Assembly (NCBI GenBank): GCA_910575265.1
Contig: CAJTEA010000008.1
Coordinates: 62,001 to 126,000 of the forward strand
Source of the DNA: Oscillospiraceae bacterium
GTDB lineage: Bacteria; Bacillota; Clostridia; Oscillospirales; Oscillospiraceae
Length of the DNA stretch: 64,000 nucleotides
Reading direction: 5' to 3'
How positions within the stretch are numbered: the stretch's first letter is position 1; every line of letters begins with the position of its first letter. This document shows positions 25,830-34,170 of this stretch, piece after piece. A model generated the notes under the pieces. It saw only the letters and a program-made list of their open reading frames with translations. It ran no database searches and was not told where the DNA came from. Position numbers and translations under genes: made by a program.

Positions 25830-26588
25830 CTATTTTTTGGCGACAATCAGATAGCGGTGGATGGTTCCCTCCAACTGTCCGTCCCGATCAATCATCTCCT
25901 GTATCTTCAACAGAGGCTGAAAACATCGCTCGACCGAAAAGCCGGGGAATTCCCATTCAATAATACGGGCGAACCAGACAAACGCGCCTGTGTCATAGAA
26001 GTAGATGGGGCGGTAGGCCTCCTCGGCCTGAAGGATCTGAAAGCCCGCGGCCTCAAAGCCCCTGCGCTGTTCCGCAAGGTTCAGGTGGGGGAAGGGCTTT
26101 TCCGTTCCAGGCAATACCAGCTCGACCAGATCGCGGTCGTTATCCTCCCCCACCTGCTCGGTGATGAAAATACCGCCCTGGCGCAGCAGACGAAAGATCT
26201 CAGCCGCGTCGAAGCTGCCGTGCCGGTTGAGAATCAGATCAAATGTGCCGTCTTCAAAGGGGATGTTGGAGGGGTCCCTGCACTCCTTGAAGTTGATTCC
26301 CAGAGGCAGCAGTTTTTCCGCGCACAGCGCGACGTTGGGCGGGTATCCCTCCGTCGCGGATGTTTTGTCGTATGGATGGTTCAGGGAGAGCAAAAATTCG
26401 CCGCCGCCGGTGTCATAGTCCAAAAGGTTCAGGCCGCTGGTTAAGCGGCGGTTGACCAGAGCTCTGTAATCCCAGGGCAGGTCAGTCTCCACGCTGTATT
26501 TTCCCTGGATATGAGAGAAATCCCAGCCATGAATGTGCGCGGCGCGTTCTTCCTGCTCCCAGACGGCTTTCCAATGTTCGTAATCCAT
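25830..26588 (-). CDS. Class I SAM-dependent methyltransferase
   Basis: A 252-residue protein. Motif I is LNLLDYDTGGGEFLLSL, the acidic residue of motif II follows in TEGYPPNV, and PFEDGTFDLILNRHGSFDA and LLRQGGIFITEQVG match motifs IV-V. It resembles small-molecule or rRNA methyltransferases of the RlmA-like group; the substrate cannot be told. It is monocistronic, upstream of the topoisomerase promoter region. Confidence 0.8.
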   Translation of the reverse strand: MDYEHWKAVWEQEERAAHIHGWDFSHIQGKYSVETDLPWDYRALVNRRLTSGLNLLDYDTGGGEFLLSLNHPYDKTSATEGYPPNVALCAEKLLPLGINFKECRDPSNIPFEDGTFDLILNRHGSFDAAEIFRLLRQGGIFITEQVGEDNDRDLVELVLPGTEKPFPHLNLAEQRRGFEAAGFQILQAEEAYRPIYFYDTGAFVWFARIIEWEFPGFSVERCFQPLLKIQEMIDRDGQLEGTIHRYLIVAKK

Positions 26589-26804
26589 AAAACAGCGTTC
26601 CTTTCCAGGTGTATCCTGATTTCCGCTTGCGGCTTACCATCCCAATAACCGGAAATAAATCAAAAGCCTTGCCCGGTTCCTTGACTATATCACAGCGGCG
26701 GGTCTGCTTCAATAGGGGCTGGCAATTTGGCTGAGCATGAATTTGAAAAATAAAGGTATAAGCCGCGCCAAAAAGCGAAAACTGAGGGGAAAGGGGAGAG
26801 GAAT
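26589..26804. other. Divergent intergenic region
   Basis: It lies between the minus-strand methyltransferase and a plus-strand hypothetical gene and must hold both promoters. I see no convincing sigma-A boxes. Confidence 0.4.
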
Positions 26805-27269
26805 ATGGAATGTTTTCAGGTACTGGAGACTGGGGAGGGGATTGAGCGGACAATTCTGCGCAAGCTGCGCGGCCAAGGCGGTCCGCGGGGGCGTTGTGCC
26901 AGTGAAAACCATCCGGCCCTGCTGGTGGTTTCCCCCAGGGCGGCGGAGGGCGCGGTCCTGCCGGTCCACTGCCGCACCGTGCTGCTGCCGGGGGAGATGG
27001 GGGAACGGGCGTTCCCGATCCGGGCGGCCAGCGCGGTGAGCTACGGGGTGTCCCCCCGGGACAGTTTAACCATCTCCAGTCATGAGGGGGAGATCCTCTG
27101 GGCCGCCCTCCAGCGGGAGCTGGTGACGGTGGACGGCCGGGTGGTGGAGCGGCAGGAGTTTCCCCTGGCTCTGGAGTCCGGGACAGAGCCGCTGCCCGCT
27201 CTGGCCGCGGCGGGGGCTCTGCTCCTGCTGGGGGTGCCGCCGGAGGAGCTGGGGCCGGTTTCCGGCTGA
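26805..27269 (+). CDS. Hypothetical protein
   Basis: A 154-residue protein I do not recognise. It has a GGGGAGAGG site before the ATG, no signal peptide, an arginine-rich patch near residues 20-32, and a C-terminal hydrophobic stretch LPALAAAGALLLLGVPPEEL that may be one membrane helix or a buried helix. It is followed directly by a strong bidirectional terminator. The start signal and terminator support a real gene. Function unknown. Confidence 0.6.
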   Translation: MECFQVLETGEGIERTILRKLRGQGGPRGRCASENHPALLVVSPRAAEGAVLPVHCRTVLLPGEMGERAFPIRAASAVSYGVSPRDSLTISSHEGEILWAALQRELVTVDGRVVERQEFPLALESGTEPLPALAAAGALLLLGVPPEELGPVSG

Positions 27270-27272
27270 TGG

Positions 27273-27312
27273 AAAAGGGTCCGCCGCGTGATTGTCACGC
27301 GGCGGACCTTTT
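27273..27312. terminator. Bidirectional terminator
   Basis: Fourteen-base arms GGTCCGCCGCGTGA (27278-27291) and TCACGCGGCGGACC (27295-27308), with A-run and T-run flanks on either side. It separates the hypothetical gene from the convergent D-glutamate cyclase-family gene. Confidence 0.9.
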
Positions 27313-27321
27313 CGCTTCCGG

Positions 27322-28143
27322 TTATTTCTGCTTTTTGGACTCCAGATAGTCGTTAAGCTGGGTGTTCAGCACGTCGGTGATGAACATGTGTCCGGGGGCG
27401 TGGGTGATGACGATGGGGGGCCTGGCGTTCTCCACAGCGGCCTGGGGAGTGACCCCGCAGGGCCAGAAAACGGTGATTTCACCGGGGTGGATATCCACCG
27501 CTTCGCCGTAATCCGGCTTCATCACATCGGCCACGCCCACCTCCGCCGGGTCTCCCATGTGGACGGGGGCGCCGTGGACGTTGGGCATCTTCACGGTAAT
27601 GTCATAGGCTTTCTTGGCGTTCTCCGGGGTCATGGGCCGCATGGAGCACACCATGGGTCCCTCAAAGGGGCCGGCCTTCACCGTCTGGATGTTGGTTTTG
27701 TACATGGGGACGTTCCGTCCCTGGGCGATGTGCCGGACCTCGATGCCCTCCCGGATCAGCGCCTCCTCAAAGGAGAAGGAGCAGCCAATGAGGAAGCCCA
27801 CATAGCCCTCCTTCCAGTACTCGGTGGCGTCGGTGAGCTCCTTGGTAAACACACCGTTCTCATAGACCCGGTAACGGGGGATGTCGGAGCAGATGTTGCC
27901 GCCCTCGCCCATATCGTGGGTGTCAGGGGTGTCCTTGATAATCTCCAGAATGGGGCAGGGGAAGGGATTCTTTTTGGCGTACTCCTCAAAGTCGGCGGCG
28001 TACTCCGGGGGCAGGATGACCAGGTTGGCCTGGGCGTAGCCCCGGCACATGCCGGCGGTGGGGAAGTCAATCACACCGTCCCGGATCAGCTGGCGGACCT
28101 CGGACGGCTTCATGTCCACATAGGGGGTGATATCAAATGCCAT
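27322..28143 (-). CDS. UPF0317 / D-glutamate cyclase family protein (YcsI-like)
   Basis: A 273-residue soluble protein of the DUF1445 family, now named after mammalian D-glutamate cyclase. Signatures: TAGMCRGYAQANLVILP, DIPRYRVYENG, GFLIGCSFSFEEALI, VVCSMRPMTPENAKK-type segment (VCSMRPMTPENAKKAYDIT) and ITVFWPCGVTPQAAV. If it acts as a cyclase it would convert D-glutamate to 5-oxo-D-proline; bacterial members are mostly annotated only as putative hydro-lyases. It is the last gene of the minus-strand pxpA-nramp-pxpB-pxpC operon, matching the ycsFG-ycsI-kipIA gene set of Bacillus in different order. Confidence 0.9.
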   Translation of the reverse strand: MAFDITPYVDMKPSEVRQLIRDGVIDFPTAGMCRGYAQANLVILPPEYAADFEEYAKKNPFPCPILEIIKDTPDTHDMGEGGNICSDIPRYRVYENGVFTKELTDATEYWKEGYVGFLIGCSFSFEEALIREGIEVRHIAQGRNVPMYKTNIQTVKAGPFEGPMVCSMRPMTPENAKKAYDITVKMPNVHGAPVHMGDPAEVGVADVMKPDYGEAVDIHPGEITVFWPCGVTPQAAVENARPPIVITHAPGHMFITDVLNTQLNDYLESKKQK

Positions 28144-28197
28144 GATGTACCTCCTTAAATTTTAGTGATGGCCGCCCCGCCGGGGCGGCCATATTGC

Positions 28198-29139
28198 TTA
28201 AGCGTTGATTTTACTCAGCGCCTTCAGAGCGGCGCGCTGGGACAGCAGCAGGCCCTGGGCGTACTCCACGGGCACCTGGACGAACCGCGCCTTGTCCCCC
28301 GCCTTCAGCTGGGCCAGGGTGCGGAAGTCGGCGGTGATAACGGTGGCGATTTTGGTGTAGCCGCCGGTGGTCTGGCGGTCGCCCAGCATGATGATGGGGG
28401 TGCCGGCGGAGGGAACCTGGATCGCGCCGAAGGCGATACCGTCGGAGATGATATCGCCGCTCTCCTTGTGGGAGATGACAGGGCCGTCCAGGCGGCAGCC
28501 CATGCGGTCGAACTCAGGGGTGACAGTGTAGGTCTCGGTGAGGAAGGTATGAATACCATTGTCGGTAAAGGCGTCGTCCTGGGGGCCCAGCACCACCCGG
28601 AGGGTGTACACCGGCTTGGGCGCGAACTCGGGCTTGAGGACCCGGTCCTCCATCCGGCTCAGGGTGTCCACAGGGGCGCGGAAGCCGATCTGGTCGCCCT
28701 TCTCCAGCTTGCGCCCGTTGAAGCCGCCGATTTTGGCCTTCATATAGGTGGACCGGCTGCCCATGGTGAGGGGGATGTCCAGCCCGCCGGCAAAGGCGAT
28801 AAAGGCCCGGCAGCCCGCCCTGGGGGCGGTGAATTTCAGCACCTGGCCGGCCTTGACGGCCACCGCCTGGTAGTTGGGGACCGGCTTGCCGTCCACAGTG
28901 GGGCCCAGGTCGCCGCCGGTAATGGCGACCACGTTCGCTTTGTCAAACTGGAGCTGGGGGCCCATCATGGTGCACTCCAGCACCGCCTCCCCCTGGTCGT
29001 TTCCGGCCAAAATGTTGGCCAGAGCGGCGGACCGGGGGTCCATCACACCGGACACCGACACGCCGAACTGCTGATAGCCGACGCGGCCCTGGTCCTGGAC
29101 GGTGGTGAGCAGGCCGGGGTTCAATACGGTGATACTCAT
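28198..29139 (-). CDS. pxpC: 5-oxoprolinase subunit PxpC (KipA family)
   Basis: A 313-residue protein of the biotin-dependent carboxyltransferase-like family. It opens with VLNPGLLTTVQDQGRVGYQQ, then VSGVMDPRSAALANILAGN, AFIAFAGGLDIPLTMGSRST and MLGDRQTTGGYTKIATV. With PxpA and PxpB it forms the ATP-dependent prokaryotic 5-oxoprolinase, which opens pyroglutamate to glutamate. It overlaps the end of pxpB by four bases. Confidence 0.94.
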   Translation of the reverse strand: MSITVLNPGLLTTVQDQGRVGYQQFGVSVSGVMDPRSAALANILAGNDQGEAVLECTMMGPQLQFDKANVVAITGGDLGPTVDGKPVPNYQAVAVKAGQVLKFTAPRAGCRAFIAFAGGLDIPLTMGSRSTYMKAKIGGFNGRKLEKGDQIGFRAPVDTLSRMEDRVLKPEFAPKPVYTLRVVLGPQDDAFTDNGIHTFLTETYTVTPEFDRMGCRLDGPVISHKESGDIISDGIAFGAIQVPSAGTPIIMLGDRQTTGGYTKIATVITADFRTLAQLKAGDKARFVQVPVEYAQGLLLSQRAALKALSKINA

Positions 29140-29876
29140 GCTCCGCCCTCCTTCCTGGGGTGACGCTTGACCGGATAACCCTCCGCCGCCTCCTGGGCGG
29201 CGATTTTGTCAAATTCCGCCTGGTCAATGGCGTAGAACTTGATATATTGGCCCGCCTGGGGGAGAATGGGGGTGGCCCGACCGGCGTCGTACATCCGGAC
29301 CGGGGTGCGTCCGATGAGCTGCCAGCCGCCCGGGGAGTCGATGGGATACACCCCGGTCTGGGACCCGGCGATGCCCACCGAACCGGCGGGAATTTTTACC
29401 CGGGGGGTTTTCAGCCGGGGAGTGGCGATGGACTCGTCCATGCCGCCCAGGTAGGTAAAGCCGGGGGTGAAGCCCAGCATGTAGATCAAGTACTCGGTGG
29501 AGGTGTGGATTTTGATAACCTCCTCCTCCGTCTTGCCCGCGTGCTCGGCCACAAATTTCAGGTCGGGACCCATCTCCTCCCCGCCGTAGAGGACGGGAAT
29601 TTCCAAAACATCGCTGGGGGGGATTTTTACCTTGTCCAGCTGGCCCAGCAGCCCCTTCAGCTTGTCCATCAGGGGGGCATACCGGATGACCTCCGGGTCG
29701 TAGTGGACCATGAGGGAGCGGTAGGTGGGCACCGTCTCCACGATGCCGGGGATATCGCTGCCGCTCAGGGCGATATTGAAGGCGCGTATCTGGGCGTTGA
29801 TGGGTTCGCTGATCTCATTGCCGAACTCCACGCACACCGAGGTATCGCCTGTCAGCAGGAATCTGACGTCTGCCAT
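29136..29876 (-). CDS. pxpB: 5-oxoprolinase subunit PxpB (KipI family)
   Basis: A 246-residue protein. Family signatures: FGNEISEPINAQIRAFN, VPTYRSLMVHYDP, EIPVLYGGEEMGPDL, the HTSTEYLIYMLGFTPGFTYL segment and SPGGWQLIGRTP. In Bacillus KipI also inhibits the sporulation kinase KinA, so a regulatory side-role is possible. It overlaps pxpC by four bases. Confidence 0.94.
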   Translation of the reverse strand: MADVRFLLTGDTSVCVEFGNEISEPINAQIRAFNIALSGSDIPGIVETVPTYRSLMVHYDPEVIRYAPLMDKLKGLLGQLDKVKIPPSDVLEIPVLYGGEEMGPDLKFVAEHAGKTEEEVIKIHTSTEYLIYMLGFTPGFTYLGGMDESIATPRLKTPRVKIPAGSVGIAGSQTGVYPIDSPGGWQLIGRTPVRMYDAGRATPILPQAGQYIKFYAIDQAEFDKIAAQEAAEGYPVKRHPRKEGGA

Positions 29877-29947
29877 AGAAAATCTCCTTTCGCGTATTCA
29901 GGGCAGGCCCGGGAAGACCTGGCCCTGCCCTGAAGGGGAGTTTTTAT

Positions 29948-31213
29948 TTATTTAAAGAGATTCACAATGTTGGGGACGGACTGTACGCCGGAGTACAACG
30001 CGATAGCCACCACAACAACACCTGGAATAATCATCCATATGGGGTGGTTGTAGTTCTCGCCCACAATTCGTTTGCTGCGGCTGGCAATGAGCATGACGCC
30101 CAGGGTGATGGGCAGGATCAGTCCGTTGAAGGCACCGGCGACGATGAGCAGCTGGGCGGCGTTGCCCACGATGACCATCATCAGGGTGGAGAAAGCGATA
30201 AAGCCGATAACGCACTGGCGCTCATACTTGGCGATCACGGGATGGAGGGTTTTCAGGAAGGAGACGGAGGTGAAGGCCGCGCCCACCACAGAGGAAACGC
30301 CCGCGGAGAACAGACACAGGCCGAACAGCCGGTAGCCCAGGTCGCCGGCGGCCAGACGGAAGGCCTCGGCGGCGGGGTTGCCGCCCTTGGCGGCGTCAGT
30401 GATGATCTGGGCGTTCTCGGTCACCCAGGTGGTGCCCACGGTGCAGGTGCCCAGCACGGCCAGGAACAGCAGAATACGCACCAGACCGGAGGTGCCGCAC
30501 CCCTGAACCACACTGCGGCGGACATGGCCTACGTTCTCGGGGCCGGAGATGCCGGCGTCCAGCAGGCGGTGAGCGCCGGAGAAGGCGATGTAGCCGCCGC
30601 AGGAGCCGCCCAGGATGGTGGTCAGAGCGGTAAACATCTTGGTCTCGCTGTCAAACAGTTTGTCAAAGCTGCCCAGGCCCTTGACGACCTCGCCCATGGG
30701 AGGCTGGGACTTGACGGCTACCACCAGCACGGTGAGGAGGATAACGGCGGCCAGCACGGTAGCCACCTTGTCCATGATGGTTTTGGCGTTCTTATTGACA
30801 AAGATAAGGATGCCCAGGCAGCCGGCGATAATCGCGCCGATCTTCTGGTCCAGGCCCAGCATGGCGTTAAAGCCCAAGGCCACGCCGCCCACATTGCCCA
30901 CGTTGAAGGCCAGGCCGCCGATTGCCACCAGAATGGCGATGACCACGCCCAAGCCGGGCAGCAGCTTGTTGGCCACGTCCTGAGCCCGCATGCCGGATAC
31001 GGAGACCACAGACCAGATGTTCATCTGGGCGGTGATGTCCATCAGAATGACCAGCACGATAACCAGGGCCAGGGCCGCGCCGTGCTGGGCGGTGAAGGTG
31101 GAAGTCTGGGTCAGGAAGCCGGGGCCGATGGCGGATGTAGCCATCAGGAAGGCCGCGCCGAACAGTACGGAACGACTGGGCTTCGCGCCGCTGTTGGTGA
31201 GATTATTACTCAT
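29948..31213 (-). CDS. NRAMP-family divalent cation transporter (YcsG-like)
   Basis: A 421-residue membrane protein with eleven or so helices. It starts after a short tail with FGAAFLMATSAIGPGFLTQTS in place of the usual DPGN of manganese transporters, a change seen in the YcsG subgroup that accompanies 5-oxoprolinase genes. This departure at the metal site suggests the substrate may not be a divalent metal; an organic compound such as oxoproline would fit the operon. That substrate is inference. It lies between pxpA and pxpB in the operon. Confidence 0.88.
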   Translation of the reverse strand: MSNNLTNSGAKPSRSVLFGAAFLMATSAIGPGFLTQTSTFTAQHGAALALVIVLVILMDITAQMNIWSVVSVSGMRAQDVANKLLPGLGVVIAILVAIGGLAFNVGNVGGVALGFNAMLGLDQKIGAIIAGCLGILIFVNKNAKTIMDKVATVLAAVILLTVLVVAVKSQPPMGEVVKGLGSFDKLFDSETKMFTALTTILGGSCGGYIAFSGAHRLLDAGISGPENVGHVRRSVVQGCGTSGLVRILLFLAVLGTCTVGTTWVTENAQIITDAAKGGNPAAEAFRLAAGDLGYRLFGLCLFSAGVSSVVGAAFTSVSFLKTLHPVIAKYERQCVIGFIAFSTLMMVIVGNAAQLLIVAGAFNGLILPITLGVMLIASRSKRIVGENYNHPIWMIIPGVVVVAIALYSGVQSVPNIVNLFK

Positions 31214-31266
31214 TTAAGTACCTCCAAAAATAGTCAGTTTTCCTCTCTCTTGTAAAACGAACCGTT

Positions 31267-31308
31267 GTCATTCGCTCCGCGAATGACGTCTCCTCTGACA
31301 AAGGAGAC
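31267..31308. repeat. Tandem hairpin intergenic repeat
   Basis: Two hairpins side by side: GTCATTCGC/GCGAATGAC (31267-31275 and 31279-31287) and GTCTCC/GGAGAC (31288-31293 and 31303-31308). It lies between pxpA and the transporter gene. It has the look of a dispersed intergenic repeat seen in gut Clostridia; it could also cap mRNA decay within the operon. Confidence 0.6.
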
Positions 31309-31345
31309 AGATTTCCCTTTCCTTTTTCAACCCAAATTTTCCAAA

Positions 31346-32113
31346 TCAAACAATATCGGCGATGGGAGCGATAGTGACCCCCTCGGCCTCCAGCTTGGCC
31401 CGGATGTTCTTGACGAACTCCACCGCGGAGGGGTTGTCGCCGTGGACGCAGATGGAGTGGGCGTCGATGGAGACCTCCTCGCCGGTGATGGCGGTCACCT
31501 TGCCCTCGGTGACCATGCGGATGGTGCGGGCGATGGCCTCGTCCTTGTCGTGGATCACCGCGCCGGGCTGGGAACGGGGCACCAGGGAACCGTCAGCCTG
31601 ATAGGCCCGGTCAGCGAATACCTCGCTGGCCACCCGCAGGCCCGCCTGCCTGCCCGCCTCCAGCATTTTGCTGCCGGCCAGACCCAGCAGGATTACATCT
31701 TTGTCCACACTGGCGACACCCTCGGCGATGGCCATGGCCAGGTCCATGTCCTTGGCGGCCATGTTATACAGCGCGCCGTGGGGCTTGACGTGCTGGAGCT
31801 TGACGCCGTGGGCGGCGGTAAAGGCCAGCAGAGCGCCCATCTGGTACTGGATGTAGGCCTTGGCCTGTTTGGGGGCGCAGACCATGTTCCGCCGCCCAAA
31901 GCCCATCAGGTCGGGGAAGCCGGGGTGCGCGCCCACCGCGACGCCGGCGGCCTTGCAGGCTGCCACAGTTTTGTCCATCACCAGCGGGTCGCCGGCGTGA
32001 TAGCCGCAGGCCACGTTGGCGGAGGACACGTGGGCGATGACCGCTTCGTCCATGCCGATGACATAGTCGCCGAAGCTTTCGCCCAGGTCGCTGTTGAGGT
32101 CTACTTTGTACAT
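31346..32113 (-). CDS. pxpA: 5-oxoprolinase subunit PxpA (LamB/YcsF family)
   Basis: A 255-residue protein opening with [35 protein letters not shown]-type residues ([15 protein letters not shown]), [19 protein letters not shown] and the [10 protein letters not shown] motif follow. This is the LamB/YcsF signature. It is the promoter-proximal gene of the operon, with AGGAGG ten bases before its start. It catalyses the hydrolytic part of ATP-dependent pyroglutamate opening together with PxpB and PxpC. Confidence 0.95.
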   Translation of the reverse strand: MYKVDLNSDLGESFGDYVIGMDEAVIAHVSSANVACGYHAGDPLVMDKTVAACKAAGVAVGAHPGFPDLMGFGRRNMVCAPKQAKAYIQYQMGALLAFTAAHGVKLQHVKPHGALYNMAAKDMDLAMAIAEGVASVDKDVILLGLAGSKMLEAGRQAGLRVASEVFADRAYQADGSLVPRSQPGAVIHDKDEAIARTIRMVTEGKVTAITGEEVSIDAHSICVHGDNPSAVEFVKNIRAKLEAEGVTIAPIADIV

Positions 32114-32163
32114 GGTAATTCCTCCTGTCTCCTTTGTTTCAGAGTGATGAAAACAATGGCGGC

Positions 32164-32192
32164 CAAGTGAAATCCATCACTTGACAGGTCAA
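32164..32192. promoter_or_regulatory. Two adjoining palindromes upstream of pxpA
   Basis: CAAGTGA-aatcca-TCACTTG (32164-32183) and TTGAC-ag-GTCAA (32181-32192), both perfect and sharing three bases. They lie 50-80 bases before pxpA on its template, close to a possible weak promoter (minus-strand TTGATT, 17 bases, TAAAGT). They are candidate operators for control of the 5-oxoproline operon. Confidence 0.5.
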
Positions 32193-32335
32193 CTTTATCA
32201 CATTAGTTTTAAAAAATCAATAGATTTATGAGAGAAATAAATTGATCCTGGTTGATTCCGCTTTTAAGAGGCGCGCCAAGGCGAACGAAAAAAATTGTGC
32301 AAAACGCCGAAATATATAAAATCGCCAATTTAGCC

Positions 32336-32364
32336 TTGACGAAACCAGGGAGGAGTTGTATACT
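32336..32364 (+). promoter_or_regulatory. Sigma-A promoter for ald
   Basis: TTGACG (32336-32341), a 17-base spacer and TATACT (32359-32364). It lies about 190 bases before the ald start codon, leaving a long leader RNA. Confidence 0.8.
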
Positions 32365-32368
32365 GTGT

Positions 32369-32525
32369 CCATCCTCTTGAATGGGGTAAATTTTATAATT
32401 GCTGCTTCAAATCACTTAATGCGGTGTGTTCGCATTCATTACCGTGACTGAAACCCAGCAGAAATAAACGGCAATGTGGTCGTATTTTCCACGGATTGCT
32501 GCTTGTTTCTGTTGGGTTTTTGTTA
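32369..32525 (+). ncRNA. Structured ald leader with internal terminator (attenuator or riboswitch candidate)
   Basis: The leader has a short stem CCAT/ATGG (32369-32372, 32381-32384), a possible closing stem GGTAA/TTACC (32385-32389, 32439-32443) around AATGCG/CGCATT (32418-32423, 32431-32436), and a terminator stem AACCCAGCAGAAA/TTTCTGTTGGGTT (32452-32464, 32506-32518) ending in a T run. The ten-mer ATTGCTGCTT occurs twice (32398-32407 and 32495-32504). Each copy can pair with CGGCAAT (32469-32475), once inside and once outside the terminator hairpin. That gives a simple on/off switch. I recognise no known riboswitch class. Confidence 0.55.
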
Positions 32526-32554
32526 TTTGCGTTTGAAGAAAGAGGGCATTTTTC

Positions 32555-33664
32555 ATGATTATCGGGTTACCCAGGGAGATCAAGAACAACGAGTTCCGGG
32601 TGGGACTGACCCCGGGGGCGGTGAGCGCCTATGTTCAGGCGGGACACACAGTTCTGGTGGAACAGGGGGCTGGGCTAGGCTCTGGCTTTACGGATCAGGA
32701 GTATCTGGAGGCCGGAGCGCGGATGGAGGAAAGGGCCGCGGACGTTTGGGCGAAAGCCGGTATGATCGTCAAGGTGAAGGAGCCGATTGAGCGCGAATAC
32801 CAGTATTTTAAAGAGGGGCTGCTGCTGTATACCTACCTCCACCTGGCCGCGGACGGGCCGCTGACCCGTGCCCTGCTGGACGCTAAAGTCGCCGCCGTGG
32901 CCTATGAGACCATTGTGGATCGGGACGGGGGCCTGCCCTGTCTGGCCCCCATGAGCGAGATCGCCGGGCGGATGGCCATCCAGGAGGGGGCTAAGTACCT
33001 GGAAAAGACCTATGGAGGCCGGGGTGTGCTGCTGGCTGGCGTACCCGGTGTGGAGAAGGGGAACGTGGTTATTTTAGGCGGCGGCAACGTAGGGGCCAAC
33101 GCCTGCAAGATGGCTGTGGGCATGGGGGCCAATGTCACCGTGCTGGACGTGAACCTGAAGCGGCTGGCCTATCTGGACGATATCTTTGACAAGCGGATCA
33201 CCACCCTGTACTCCACCCGGGAGAACGTGCGCGGGGCGGTGGGCCGGGCGGATCTGGTAATCGGCGCGGTACTGCTGCCCGGCCGGGCGGCCCCCAAGCT
33301 GCTGCGGAAGGAGGATCTGTCCATCATGAAGCCCGGCGCGGTGGTGGTGGACGTGGCGGTGGACCAGGGCGGCTGTGTGGAGACCACCCGCGCCACCACT
33401 CATGACGACCCGGTGTTTGTGGTGGACGGCATCGTCCACTACTGCGTGGCCAACATGCCCGGCGCGGTGGCCCGCACCTCTACCCTGGCGCTGGTCAACG
33501 CTACCCTGCCCTACGGCCTGGAGCTGGCCGGGAAGGGAATTGAGGCCTGCCGGACGGACAGGGGCCTGCTGGCCGGACTGAACTGCTATCAGGGCAAATG
33601 CACCTTTGCCGGTGTCGCCGAGGCTCTGGGTCTGGAGTATACCGACCCGGAGAGGCTGCTTTGA
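32555..33664 (+). CDS. ald: Alanine dehydrogenase
   Basis: A 369-residue enzyme converting L-alanine to pyruvate and ammonia with NAD. Visible: [19 protein letters not shown] (with the catalytic Lys/Arg region), YTYLHLAAD, the strand-turn [20 protein letters not shown] for NAD and the C-terminal [20 protein letters not shown]. Full length. Expression probably depends on read-through of the leader terminator 30 bases upstream. Its neighbours suggest it handles alanine released from stem peptides. Confidence 0.96.
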   Translation: MIIGLPREIKNNEFRVGLTPGAVSAYVQAGHTVLVEQGAGLGSGFTDQEYLEAGARMEERAADVWAKAGMIVKVKEPIEREYQYFKEGLLLYTYLHLAADGPLTRALLDAKVAAVAYETIVDRDGGLPCLAPMSEIAGRMAIQEGAKYLEKTYGGRGVLLAGVPGVEKGNVVILGGGNVGANACKMAVGMGANVTVLDVNLKRLAYLDDIFDKRITTLYSTRENVRGAVGRADLVIGAVLLPGRAAPKLLRKEDLSIMKPGAVVVDVAVDQGGCVETTRATTHDDPVFVVDGIVHYCVANMPGAVARTSTLALVNATLPYGLELAGKGIEACRTDRGLLAGLNCYQGKCTFAGVAEALGLEYTDPERLL

Positions 33665-33755
33665 AGGGTACACCTCGTCAGGAGCGGCTGGCCCTTCTTT
33701 GGCGTGCCGCTCAGGACGATGTCCTGACCGCCCCTGGAACATAAGGAGACAGATC

Positions 33756-34127
33756 ATGAACGAATATGAGCTGGAACAGGGCCCGGGAGGCGCGGAAACC
33801 AGAACTTACTTTGTCATTGGGGAGTCCCGCACCAACGCGGACAACGCCATTACGAAAATCTACGGCTCCTTCTATCTGGCCTTTGAGGTCAGCGAGCGGA
33901 CGGAGCAGGTGGTGGCGTTCGGGTGTACCCACACATTGGACTTGACGGAGCATTTCCTCCGCAAGCTCTTTTTGGGCCAGCACTTTCCTTCCATCGACAC
34001 CTGGCTGGAGGAGGTGCTGGAGCGCCGGTACGGCGGGTCCTCCCGCAGGGCGGTGCTGGTATCGTACCGGGACGCCCTCAAGCGCTATCGAGCGATGCGG
34101 AGAGGAGGATGCCCATCCGGAAGTTGA
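33756..34127 (+). CDS. DUF3870 domain protein
   Basis: A 123-residue soluble protein; TYFVIGESRTNADNAITKIY, SFYLAFEVSERTEQVVAFGC and TLDLTEHFLRKLFLG match DUF3870 as I recall it. Function unknown; the family is often next to DUF819 or peptidase genes, as here. AAGGAG precedes the ATG at 33756. Confidence 0.75.
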   Translation: MNEYELEQGPGGAETRTYFVIGESRTNADNAITKIYGSFYLAFEVSERTEQVVAFGCTHTLDLTEHFLRKLFLGQHFPSIDTWLEEVLERRYGGSSRRAVLVSYRDALKRYRAMRRGGCPSGS

Positions 34128-34170
34128 CTGCTTGAAGAACAATAAGTGAGAGAGAAAAGGAGAGAGTTTT

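Noticed and set aside
32369-32525. Assignment of the ald leader to a known riboswitch (glycine, fluoride, guanidine, glutamine, T-box)
   Set aside because: Key conserved sequences of these classes are not present; only the generic terminator and pairing pattern could be supported.
33711-33727. TCAGGAC-gat-GTCCTGA palindrome before the DUF3870 gene
   Set aside because: Short, without promoter context or T run; could be chance in GC-rich sequence.
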